NCBI GenBank assembly: GCA_021810525.1
Contig: JAJZIP010000003.1
Coordinates: 1 to 53,972, forward strand
Source: Actinomycetes bacterium
GTDB taxonomy: Bacteria; Actinomycetota; Acidimicrobiia; Acidimicrobiales; Acidimicrobiaceae
Length of the DNA: 53,972 bases
Reading direction: 5' to 3'
The translations under genes were made by a program, and so were the position numbers. Under the pieces are notes generated by a model. That model was given only the letters and a program-made list of their open reading frames with translations, ran no database searches and was not told where the DNA came from. The number at the start of each line of letters is the position of its first letter. Position 1 is the stretch's first letter. Below, piece by piece: positions 11,488-19,104 of this stretch.

Positions 11488-12237
11488 TTGGCGAGTCAAC
11501 AACGAATGGCTCTGCACTCCAAGTCGCCCTCGAATTCAAAGCGGTCTGTTGGATCACCTGGAGATTTCAGAAATATGGTAGATAGGGAACTCCCACATTA
11601 CCTGGCTCTCTCACTCAGCCGGAACAAGGAATTGATAAGAGCCACCAAAGGTTTCATGCCTCCCGACGAAGGAACAGGGTTGGCGCTGTCGCTGCATCAC
11701 TGTGAGCTTCCCAACCTCCTTCCTGCTGTTGAGATTGGATCATATGCCGGGCTTTCCGCAATCTATCTGGGTACGGTGGCCAAGGAGCAGGGCAGGCTGC
11801 TAATCTCCGTCGATCATCACCACGGCTCAGAGGAAAATCAGCTCGGATGGGAGTACCACGATGCAAGCCTCGTAGACCCGGTGTCAGGGAAAATGGACAC
11901 TCTGTACCTATTCCGACGAACCATCGAGCTTGCTGAACTTGGCGATTCTGTTGTCACCGTCGTAGCTGACTCGGAAAGATTTGCAAGCGTCTATCCCGGG
12001 GAGATAGCCTTTCTCTTCATCGACGGAGGCCATGGCATGGATCAGGCCCAAAACGACTTCGAAAGTTGGGTCCCCAAAATAGCACCCCGTGGCTTACTCG
12101 CAATCCATGACGTCTTTCCTGATCCGGCTTTGGGTGGACGCGCCCCGTTCCTTCTCCATCAGAAAGCACTGGCAAACGGATTCAGTGAGACCATGGCTCA
12201 GGGGAGCCTCAGGGTCATGAGAAGAGACCCAGAATAG
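11488..12237 (+). CDS. Class I SAM methyltransferase (CmcI/Methyltransf_24-like)
   Basis: A Rossmann-fold methyltransferase-like protein of up to 249 residues. Motif I is AVEIGSYAGLSAIYLG (about residues 75-90), followed by ISVDHHHGSEEN (motif II) and FLFIDGGHGMDQAQNDFESW with AIHDVF (motifs IV-VI), the pattern of cephalosporin-hydroxylase/macrocin-O-methyltransferase-like enzymes that often use a metal. The substrate is unknown. Start uncertain: TTG 11488, ATG 11506 or ATG 11578, none with a strong ribosome binding site. The gene ends 23 bases inside the convergent toroid gene. It may belong to the nearby glycosyltransferase/methyltransferase locus. Confidence 0.8.
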   Translation: MASQQRMALHSKSPSNSKRSVGSPGDFRNMVDRELPHYLALSLSRNKELIRATKGFMPPDEGTGLALSLHHCELPNLLPAVEIGSYAGLSAIYLGTVAKEQGRLLISVDHHHGSEENQLGWEYHDASLVDPVSGKMDTLYLFRRTIELAELGDSVVTVVADSERFASVYPGEIAFLFIDGGHGMDQAQNDFESWVPKIAPRGLLAIHDVFPDPALGGRAPFLLHQKALANGFSETMAQGSLRVMRRDPE

Positions 12238-13234
12238 TTGCGCCTATGCTGCCCCTGGCTTTTCCTGTAAGAACGTAGCTCGAAATCAAGACTGCTGCCA
12301 CAGAATAGGAGGATTGCTCGAGATGTGGAAACGACACACCTGTCGGGCTGACCACGCCGGTCAGATATCCGCCGTTGGCTCCGCGAAAACGCTCAAGTGT
12401 CAGGTATACCTCCTGTGAGAGCACCTCCTCCCCCTCCAAATGAAGCGCAATCGCCGTTTCAGCAGTCTCGGCCGCAGTGAACCAATCATTCGGTGAAATA
12501 CAGCGGACACCCCAGTCAGGAAGGTAGAACCTGTCGAGAAAACCTCTGGAGAGGCTTTCTGAATCTGCGATCCCTCCCATGCGCGGATAGTAGTGATCCA
12601 TCGCCCACCCCGACGTGTCTGCGTAGGGGCCAGCCAGATTCGCCACTGACTGACTGAGAAGCTCCCTGGAATCGAGATACCGGTCGCCCCCGCCCCTTCC
12701 ATGGCGCGCGCTGAGTTCTGCCGCAATAGCAAGCGAATCACATATGGACGAAGATGCGGCGACGAGGGAGGTCGGATAACCCTCGCCGCATGGATCAACC
12801 GCCCACGGGATCGACCCATCAGCTCTTTGATGATCCACAACGCGGTCCACCGCCGTGAGAACCATCTCTACGTACGGTTCGAGTTCAGCTTTGCTGCTTA
12901 CGATCCTGTCTAAAACCGATACTAGAACTACCGGATAGCTGCAGGTGTTGGTGTCTCTCCGGGGTTCTGCCACCCCCTGTGCCATATAGAAATGGCACCA
13001 GGTGCCATCTGCATTCTGCATGCGCCAGAGCCACCTGAGCCCGGCCAGCGCTTCATCCACCCTTCCCCCGAGAGCAAGTGCGATCATGGCCTCGGTGTGG
13101 TTCCAAGGATCAGCCCGTCCCCCTTCGAACCACGGAATCATTCCGGAACTTTGCTGAAGCGAGGCCAAAAAATCCAGGGAGGACTTGAGATCAACGTCGC
13201 TCATCAGCGAGTCGATGCGGCTGCTAAAGTTCAC
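12215..13234 (-). CDS. Alpha/alpha-toroid protein (prenyltransferase/terpene-cyclase-like fold)
   Basis: 339 residues of repeated helix pairs with W-x-N-A-D-G-T-W, H-x-x-A-D-G-S-I-P-W and R-G-A-N-G-G-Y-L motifs, typical of the squalene-cyclase/prenyltransferase/glucoamylase toroid superfamily. Such proteins are often annotated 'prenyltransferase' in actinobacteria without biochemical proof; a sugar hydrolase or structural role is equally possible. I see neither a DxDD cyclase motif nor a DDxxD motif. The start is GTG 13234 with AAGGA five bases upstream, inside the last codons of the methyltransferase gene (11-base overlap), so translation is coupled. It is the third gene of the block glycosyltransferase, methyltransferase, toroid. 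Confidence 0.75.
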   Translation of the reverse strand: MNFSSRIDSLMSDVDLKSSLDFLASLQQSSGMIPWFEGGRADPWNHTEAMIALALGGRVDEALAGLRWLWRMQNADGTWCHFYMAQGVAEPRRDTNTCSYPVVLVSVLDRIVSSKAELEPYVEMVLTAVDRVVDHQRADGSIPWAVDPCGEGYPTSLVAASSSICDSLAIAAELSARHGRGGGDRYLDSRELLSQSVANLAGPYADTSGWAMDHYYPRMGGIADSESLSRGFLDRFYLPDWGVRCISPNDWFTAAETAETAIALHLEGEEVLSQEVYLTLERFRGANGGYLTGVVSPTGVSFPHLEQSSYSVAAVLISSYVLTGKARGSIGATILGLFS

Positions 13235-13940
13235 TTGCTTCCTTTCTGGCGTAGATTACCAGGCTCTTTCCACCCAATGGATTGAGAAGCCTCTCGAGAA
13301 GTGCAGTTGACTTTGGCTTCCTTGTGATATCCCAAATGAGGAATCGGTGATACATCCGATAGAAGAGTGACTCAATGTTGTCCACTCCCACCAGGCACCG
13401 GATCAGCCAATAAGGCGTGTGAAGGGCGTGGGCATGATGCACTGAAAATACTCCAAACCCCGCCTGTTCAGCCAGGTCGATGACTTGCCTGCGGCGATAG
13501 ATGCGGATATGTCCGCCAGGTGCATTGTGATACTCCGAAGAGATCAGCCAATATATGGACTCAGGAAGGAAACGGGGCACCGTCACACATATCGTGCCGC
13601 CAGGCTTCATTACCCTTGCTATCTCACTCATCGCTGCCGTGTCATCCGCTATGTGCTCGAAGACCTCCGAGGCTATGACTACATCGAACACTCCGTCCGG
13701 AAAGGGAAGCGCCATACCGGATGCCTGAACAGCAAAGCCGATTCCGTTTCCCGGGCTGTCCGAGGCCAGCACCTTGAAGAAATCCGGCGCGTTCTCGAGC
13801 TCATCGAACGAAATGTCTACCGCTGCCACACTTGCGCCCTCAGTCACCGCCCAAAATGCGTGTCTGCCGGCTCCAGCTCCAAAGTCAAGCACAAGCTTTC
13901 CTCGGATCTCGCCGATTTTAGACGCCCTAACCGTGAGCAT
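13224..13940 (-). CDS. Class I SAM methyltransferase
   Basis: 238 residues. Motif I is LVLDFGAGAGRHAFWA (about residues 16-31), then VAAVDISFDEL (motif II), DGVFDVVIASEVFEHI (motif IV) and VMKPGGTICVTVPRF (motif VI), placing it in the Methyltransf_11/UbiE-like group. The N-terminal part before motif I is short but ATG 13940 has GGAAG six bases upstream. The C-terminal region YWLIRCLVGVDNIESLFYR may be membrane-facing. It lies 26 bases after the glycosyltransferase gene and overlaps the toroid gene, so the three are very likely one transcript acting on one glycolipid, polysaccharide or lipid substrate (inference). Confidence 0.88.
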   Translation of the reverse strand: MLTVRASKIGEIRGKLVLDFGAGAGRHAFWAVTEGASVAAVDISFDELENAPDFFKVLASDSPGNGIGFAVQASGMALPFPDGVFDVVIASEVFEHIADDTAAMSEIARVMKPGGTICVTVPRFLPESIYWLISSEYHNAPGGHIRIYRRRQVIDLAEQAGFGVFSVHHAHALHTPYWLIRCLVGVDNIESLFYRMYHRFLIWDITRKPKSTALLERLLNPLGGKSLVIYARKEASEL

Positions 13941-13966
13941 CGGCTACTTCCATTGCTCGAAACACC

Positions 13967-15241
13967 TTATCGCTCACCGCGGGCCGCCAAGAGTTCAAGA
14001 TAGTTCCGCTCGGTCGCCCTAGCTGTCTCGCGCCAGGTGAACCGGCTCATGACTCTCTCAAGCCCGTTTCTTCCGATCTCGTCACGCAGCACGGCGGAAT
14101 CCAGTCCTTCAAGTATCTTTTTCGCAAGATCCAAAGGATCACCGGCACGAGCCATCAACACCGTTTCGCCATCGCTTCCCACAACCTCCGGCAGCGCCCC
14201 GCCGTCCGTTGCCACGACCGGAGCACCGCAAGCCATGGCCTCAACAGCGGGAAGAGAAAATCCCTCGTAGAGCGAGGGAACGACGGCAAGATCTGCTCGA
14301 TTGTAAAGCTGGATCATCTGGTCACGGCCAACGACGCCTGCAAAGTGAACGCAGCTGTTAAGGCCCAGTTCAGCGACCCTCGAGGGAAGCTTCGACTCCC
14401 GATTGGGACGGCCCATTATTATCAAATGGGCCTTGGGCTCCAGGCTTCTCACCTCAGCCATGGCCTCAACGAGCACGTGAAGCCCCTTCAAAGGCACATC
14501 TGCACTGGCCGTGGTGACGATCAGGCCTCGTTCCCTAGTCATGCCTGGAAGCGGCTTGAAAACGGACGTATCTACGCCGATGGGCACAACCTTCGATCCG
14601 TCGAGACTAACGCCCATGTATTTGAAAAGATCTTTTCGGGAAGTCTCTGAGACCGTGAGCACCCTCTCCAAGCGCCTAGCCACCTCAGCCTGCATCTTTA
14701 CGAATCCGTACCAGCGGAATGCGCCGAATTTCGCCTTCAAACCCTTGGCGTGCTCGATCGCCAGCACCCTGTCCACCGTAATCGGATGGTGGATGGATCC
14801 GATCACCGGCCAGCCCTTAGAGGCTAGCCTCGAAATGGACCACGAAAGTGATTGATTGTCATGTATAAGATCAAAGTCTTGGCGGCGCGACTCCAGAGCT
14901 TTCTCAAGCCTCCAACCGAAGCTCCTCGGCTCCGGGAAGCCTCCAGTTGCCATTATGGCGAGCTCGGCGATATCCTCAAGTGAGCGAAACTCACTGAGCT
15001 TTGGAATTCTGAACGGGTCTTCAAAGCGATAAAGATCGAGTGACGGGACTCTATTCAGCTTGACCAACGAAGGAGCCAGATCCGGATATGGCTGTCCAGA
15101 AAATACCTCCACCCAGTGGCCCCGCTTCGTAAGCTCTTCGGATAGGTATTTCGTGTAGACACCCTGACCACCGGAGTACGGATTTCCCCGATAAACACAT
15201 AGGGCGATTCGGAGGGGTTCAATGTCACTCGAATGCTTCAT
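13967..15241 (-). CDS. Family 4 glycosyltransferase (GT-B fold)
   Basis: Retaining glycosyltransferase of 424 residues from ATG 15241. N-terminal donor/acceptor domain: RIALCVYRGNPYSGGQGVYTKYL; C-terminal nucleotide-sugar domain: PIGVDTSVFKP and the EX7E motif in YEGFSLPAVEAMACGAPVVATD. The frame is open further upstream to 15298, but the stop codon of the Nramp-like gene (15246-15248) lies just before ATG 15241, so ATG 15241 fits best and the two genes are separated by only four bases. No membrane segment. Sugar and acceptor unknown. Confidence 0.9.
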   Translation of the reverse strand: MKHSSDIEPLRIALCVYRGNPYSGGQGVYTKYLSEELTKRGHWVEVFSGQPYPDLAPSLVKLNRVPSLDLYRFEDPFRIPKLSEFRSLEDIAELAIMATGGFPEPRSFGWRLEKALESRRQDFDLIHDNQSLSWSISRLASKGWPVIGSIHHPITVDRVLAIEHAKGLKAKFGAFRWYGFVKMQAEVARRLERVLTVSETSRKDLFKYMGVSLDGSKVVPIGVDTSVFKPLPGMTRERGLIVTTASADVPLKGLHVLVEAMAEVRSLEPKAHLIIMGRPNRESKLPSRVAELGLNSCVHFAGVVGRDQMIQLYNRADLAVVPSLYEGFSLPAVEAMACGAPVVATDGGALPEVVGSDGETVLMARAGDPLDLAKKILEGLDSAVLRDEIGRNGLERVMSRFTWRETARATERNYLELLAARGER

Positions 15242-15245
15242 GACG

Positions 15246-16550
15246 CTACAGCCATCCGATGACTGTCTGAATGAGAAGCACCGATGAAAGAGCGGCAATC
15301 CCGACTACGACCACTGAAGCAACCTTCCTAAAAATCCGTCCATTCACCGCATCTCCAAGAATGCTTGCCCTGTTGGACAGAACCACAATAAACGTGAGGA
15401 TAATTGGGGTCAGCAGGCCTTGAAGCACCTGGGTGAATATCAAAAGGGTGATCAAATTGACAGGCACGAGGGAAACAGCCGCCCCCAGCAGGACCTGGGC
15501 AGAAAAAAGCCCTAAGAACAAGGGCGCCTGCCTGAACTTTCGAGAGACCGACCTTTCTACCCCAAGGACCTCAGCTATCGCATACGAAGTGGAAAGAGGC
15601 ACCACAGCCCCGGCCAGCGCTGATGCGCCAAGCAAGCCGATTGCAAAAAGTATCACCGCATCGGAGCCTGCCACGGGGCTGAGTGCCAGAGCAGCCTGCT
15701 TGGCGGACTGCAGTGGTCCGGTTCCACCTATGGCCGCAGCAGTGGCGATGATGATGAAGATCGAGATGATGTTGGCGAATATCGCACCGCCGACAGCATC
15801 GGCACGTTCCAGTGGGAACTCATCGGGCGAGATGCCCCTGTCCACCACACCCGCTGCTGCATAAACCTGCATGTACGGTGAAATAGTAGTTCCTATGAGG
15901 GCAACACCAAGGAATACGAAGCTCTGAGAAGCTATAAAATGCGGAAAGACCGTCTGGGTAGCCACCTTATGCCAGTCGGGGTGCCCGACCACGGCTGCTA
16001 TCGGATAGGCGAAAAACGCAAGCGACATTACCAAAAAGACACGTTCCGCGTAGCGATAGGTGCCAAATAGCACGAGCCCCCAGATGAATATGGCGGACAG
16101 CGGGATAGAAATATACCGGGATACCCCGAACAGCTGGAATGCCGCTCCAATGCCCGCAAACTCGGACACCACTAGACCAACATTCGATGCCGTCAACGCG
16201 ATCATGGCCAGCCCAGCCAACCTGATCGAGAACTCCTCACGGATCAGTGCTGCCAAACCCTTGCCGCTGAACACTCCAAGACGTGCCGACATCTCCTGGA
16301 CAACGACGAGGCCGATAGTCACCATTACCATGAAGAAGAGGGTCCGATAGCCGAACTGCGAGCCAGCTGACGAATAGGTCGCTATGCCGCCCGCGTCGTT
16401 TCCGGCATTAGCAGCTATCAGACCCGGCCCGGCGGCAGCAAGGTAGACCCAGAAGGTTCTCTTCCTCCTCGATGTCGCATTTGCAAGGCGTGAGCCAATG
16501 CTGCTGTGGCTCTCGGCATTCAATTTGCGCTTCGGCCCGGCTGAACTCAC
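15246..16550 (-). CDS. Nramp-fold divalent metal transporter, probably Mg2+-type (NRMT-like)
   Basis: A polytopic inner-membrane protein with about 11 hydrophobic segments and the Nramp (SLC11) fold. Two metal-site motifs differ from transition-metal MntH proteins. TM1 has NAGNDAGGIATYS (DAGG, about residues 52-55) instead of DPGN. TM6 has GTTISPYMQVY (about 220-230), where MntH has a Met and His (M-P-H). Loss of that Met is known in Nramp-related magnesium transporters (NRMT), so Mg2+ uptake is a reasonable inference. GTG 16550 is chosen because GGAGG lies eight bases upstream; an upstream GTG at 16565 has the purine run too close. It is followed after four bases by the glycosyltransferase gene, and preceded by a TnpB relic that separates it from the MgtE-N/CBS gene. 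Confidence 0.85.
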   Translation of the reverse strand: MSSAGPKRKLNAESHSSIGSRLANATSRRKRTFWVYLAAAGPGLIAANAGNDAGGIATYSSAGSQFGYRTLFFMVMVTIGLVVVQEMSARLGVFSGKGLAALIREEFSIRLAGLAMIALTASNVGLVVSEFAGIGAAFQLFGVSRYISIPLSAIFIWGLVLFGTYRYAERVFLVMSLAFFAYPIAAVVGHPDWHKVATQTVFPHFIASQSFVFLGVALIGTTISPYMQVYAAAGVVDRGISPDEFPLERADAVGGAIFANIISIFIIIATAAAIGGTGPLQSAKQAALALSPVAGSDAVILFAIGLLGASALAGAVVPLSTSYAIAEVLGVERSVSRKFRQAPLFLGLFSAQVLLGAAVSLVPVNLITLLIFTQVLQGLLTPIILTFIVVLSNRASILGDAVNGRIFRKVASVVVVGIAALSSVLLIQTVIGWL

Positions 16551-16599
16551 CTCGGCCTCCTCCACTCCCTTAGGGAAGGAGATCCGCTTCTGCTCCAGG

Positions 16600-17200
16600 A
16601 CCTCGTGCCGCAGCCCTTTTCGAGGGGTTGATGCTTCATCTGCCTCCTGCGCTTAGCATGGAAAGGCCTTGCGTGCGCCATCCCTCTGCGTCTTAGAATT
16701 GTGAATCCAGCAGCTGAAACGTTTTTGGGTCCAGATATTGACTCGCAGACTGCACGCGGGGAAACCACTTTCGTTCGAGAGTTCTTTACGGTACCTCTGG
16801 CGAGGGGCTGGGTGAAGCATGCATGCGGGACGTCTAATCGGTCTGGGGTGATTTGGACCGACGCGCGAGCTTGCGTCCATGGCCAAAGGCGCTTCGGTTG
16901 AAACCTGATCCATCCGGCCTTTGGAAGATGAGCCTCGCCGAATTCCGCTTCCAGTTTCCGCACCCAAAGATCATCTATGTTAAGGCCATCGCTTTGTCCG
17001 GCTTTACACCATCTCGGCCGACGAGGAAGCTGTGGCTTTGCCCACCAGCTCCGAAATTGGCGGTCCAGCTCAACAATCAGGCTTCGCCGGACCAAAGAAG
17101 AGCCATGGGCCAGCCAGTCGAAGGCCGTTTCGGCTGCGGTTGGTCCATTGACTTGGTTGAGACGCGTAATCTTTTGGGATTTTTGCATGTCTTGAAGGCT
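16600..17200 (-). pseudogene. tnpB: Decayed TnpB (IS200/IS605 or IS607-type) gene
   Basis: The minus-strand translation contains a clear N-terminal/middle part of a TnpB-family RNA-guided nuclease: FDWLAHGSSLVRRSL, DRQFRSWW, RRPRWCKAGQSDGLNI, VRKLEAEFGEAHLPKAGWIRF. In intact TnpB this is the segment around RPxWRKAG and VPKVGWVRFR before the RuvC domain. The frame loses similarity near ITPDRL; no catalytic Asp/Glu RuvC motifs or zinc finger are found. The N-terminal RNA-binding start is also missing. Boundaries are approximate. No TnpA gene and no clear element ends were found. It sits between the Nramp-like and MgtE-N/CBS genes. Confidence 0.75.
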
Positions 17201-17462
17201 TTTCGTTACTGAAGACCCGTTATGCAAACAAAACCCGAGTCTGAACAGTGGTACACGGCGATCGCCAAAAACTCTGTACCGGGCTGCAATGGTTGGTGGA
17301 TGCTAATGTCGGTCACTCCAACAACTGAGTTTGTCACTTATGACTCCAGAGTCTCGAGCGGCTGCACCGCTGGCGCCAATTTTCCCGGTCCAGAATCAAG
17401 CTATCTCACTCAGATCGCTCAAACCTGGGGACAGCATGGTAAAGCGAATTGCTTGGTGCCTA
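17201..17462. other. Spacer between TnpB relic and MgtE-N/CBS gene
   Basis: No supported gene. A plus-strand frame (17222-17596) lacks a ribosome binding site, matches no family and runs antisense into the MgtE-N/CBS gene. The stretch may be leftover element sequence or the omega-RNA-like end of the lost transposon, but no conserved structure was identified. Confidence 0.35.
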
Positions 17463-18797
17463 TCATGAAAGCAGGCGCGGAAAATGGAACCTTCCACGCT
17501 CCGGTGAAAGTGCATCGATTATGTCATCAGCCAAGATCCTGCCGATTGGCCGATGATCTGCTACCACAACGATTGAAAAGCGCCTTGAACCGATGAGCTT
17601 CTCCGCAACCTCGTCCAAGGGTGCGTCGGGCTCGACAACGGTCGAGTCATGCGTTATCAGCTCCGACACCAGCGTCTCATCTGCGGCGAGTGCAAGATCG
17701 AAAAGTGAGGCCTCTCCCACGAGAAGCCCTTCTTCGTCAACCACAAGCACCCCGTCGATCTCCTCTTTGTGCTCTCTCTGGGAGCCAAGCAGTAATTTGA
17801 CATCCCCGACGGTCTCGTCGGGTAGCGCTTTGACGAACATCGTCGTCATCACTCCACCAGCAGTATCCGCTCGGAATTCAAGAAGATTTCCTATAGTGAG
17901 TGCAGCGTCGGGCTCCATGAGCGCGAGAATCTCATCACGCTCGTCCTCATCGAGGTCCCGTAGCGCCTCGGCAGCTTCATCTGGCTCCATATACGAAACC
18001 AGATCTGCAGCAACCTCCGGCTCCGACTCCCTGAGCAGGGCCTCGCGTTCCTCGCGCTCCATCTCTTCGACGGCATCTGCGGCTGTCTCTAGGTCAAGGG
18101 CTGACAACAGTCCCTGCCTCTCGGTCCTGCCAAGGTCTTCCAGAAGGTCGGCTAGCTGACTTGGGCGCAGCCTCTTGATGGCCTGTTGAGAGCCTCGAAG
18201 CCTTACGGCTCCGGTATGCTCGTCGAATGGGGCTACAGCAGCCCAATCAAGCACCTTTTCGGGAGTTGCGGTAGATCTGAACTTTGAAGGTCCAAGCCGC
18301 CTCAGAAGTGAATGCATGCTCACGTCCACACCCACCAGCCTCAGCCTTCCCAAAGCATGGGCCAAGAACACGTCTGCAGCTCTCAGGACCTGGACACCAT
18401 CGACATCAACCAGCTGATGATCGAGGATCTCTTTGCCCAAGAGCACCTCTCCCGGACGCTGTGAAAAGTCTCTCAGGTCAAGTTTCGCTGAAGAAAGAAC
18501 CACCGATTCGCGAGTGAACGTCTCGACTCTTTCAATGTCTACAAACGTGAGTCTGCGGCCTATCTTGACCAGTATCCCGGTGACAGGCGGGTAGTCCGCG
18601 TCTTGCGACCACCGCACTACGACATCGACGATTCTGCCGATCTCAGACCCGTTCTGATTCATAACCGGTTTGCCGGAAATACCCGCAAAAGAAATTATCG
18701 ACTCCCGTATGCTTTTAATAGTTAAAAGCCTCTGAGATCTCGACTCTCGCAGGCTTCTTATTCTGCGTGGATTCAACAGAGTTGGCTTTCGAGCCAT
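17463..18797 (-). CDS. Soluble PRC-barrel + MgtE-N + CBS protein (no transporter domain)
   Basis: 444 residues, with no hydrophobic membrane span. In order: a PRC-barrel-like region (residues 35-95, PVMNQNGSEIGRIVDVVV), a second beta region to about 185, an MgtE N-terminal superhelical domain (about 200-320: LRPSQLADLLEDLGRTER, repeated EP-x-x-A-A-D-L-V and EPDEAAEALRDLDEDERDEILALM), and a CBS pair (about 320-440) with TAGGVMTTMFVKAL, as in MgtE. In MgtE these cytosolic parts sense Mg2+ and gate the channel; the five-helix pore is absent here. Inferred role: a Mg2+-sensing regulator of the Nramp-like transporter encoded downstream. The start ATG 18797 has GGAGGG seven bases upstream. A leader ORF and hairpin precede it. 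Confidence 0.85.
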   Translation of the reverse strand: MARKPTLLNPRRIRSLRESRSQRLLTIKSIRESIISFAGISGKPVMNQNGSEIGRIVDVVVRWSQDADYPPVTGILVKIGRRLTFVDIERVETFTRESVVLSSAKLDLRDFSQRPGEVLLGKEILDHQLVDVDGVQVLRAADVFLAHALGRLRLVGVDVSMHSLLRRLGPSKFRSTATPEKVLDWAAVAPFDEHTGAVRLRGSQQAIKRLRPSQLADLLEDLGRTERQGLLSALDLETAADAVEEMEREEREALLRESEPEVAADLVSYMEPDEAAEALRDLDEDERDEILALMEPDAALTIGNLLEFRADTAGGVMTTMFVKALPDETVGDVKLLLGSQREHKEEIDGVLVVDEEGLLVGEASLFDLALAADETLVSELITHDSTVVEPDAPLDEVAEKLIGSRRFSIVVVADHRPIGRILADDIIDALSPERGRFHFPRLLS

Positions 18798-18843
18798 TGG
18801 ACTGCCCTCCCTTCCCGTGGAGAGACGTCCTAAGAAATCAACC

Positions 18844-18863
18844 GCTGGATCAAACCTTCCAGC
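18844..18863 (-). promoter_or_regulatory. Hairpin between leader ORF and MgtE-N/CBS gene
   Basis: GCTGGA and TCCAGC form a perfect six-base stem with an eight-base loop in the minus-strand transcript, 14 bases downstream of the leader ORF stop and 47 bases before the gene start. It is followed by a weakly T-rich stretch (ggttgatttctt). It could serve as an attenuator or only be local structure. A perfect 14-base palindrome, CTGATCTAGATCAG, lies at 18867-18880 over the leader stop codon. Confidence 0.35.
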
Positions 18864-18876
18864 CTGCTGATCTAGA

Positions 18877-18963
18877 TCAGAAGACCTCGACCGGTGGTGA
18901 AATCCGGAGGGACGTCATGAACGAATAGATGAACTCGGTACTGTGAGGTTCACTAGGCTTCAT
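18877..18963 (-). CDS. Candidate leader peptide (28 residues) upstream of Mg2+-sensor gene
   Basis: A 28-codon frame starting at ATG 18963 with a near-perfect ribosome binding site AAGGAGGTGA (18979-18970), nine bases from the core to the start. The peptide begins MKPSEPHSTEF and ends SPPVEVF, with four prolines, including an adjacent pair at residues 23-24. Proline-containing leader ORFs are known to control Mg2+ transporter genes in enterobacteria and mycobacteria by coupling ribosome stalling to transcription. Here the leader ORF lies 79 bases before the MgtE-N/CBS start. Function is inferred from position, ribosome binding site strength and composition only. Confidence 0.5.
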   Translation of the reverse strand: MKPSEPHSTEFIYSFMTSLRISPPVEVF

Positions 18964-19104
18964 TGACTTTCACCTCCTTAGCTCAGCCAATATGACGCGG
19001 CAATAGCTACCAAGTTCACAATAGTTGATCGAAAAGGCCACACTACGCGAAATACTGGAGATTACCTCGGTAAATTTAGCAAATTACCCTCGAGTACACT
19101 TGCT

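Noticed and set aside
17222-17596. 124-codon plus-strand frame
   Set aside because: Overlaps the end of the MgtE-N/CBS gene antisense and has no start signals or domain.
18880-19100. M-box (ykoK) Mg2+ riboswitch before the MgtE-N/CBS gene
   Set aside because: The 3' part (AAGGAGGTGA...AATGAAGCC) looks similar by eye, but the 5' core GGTGAGGCTCCT and the closing P1 pairing are missing; the resemblance is better explained by the leader ORF's ribosome binding site and start. A covariance-model search would decide.
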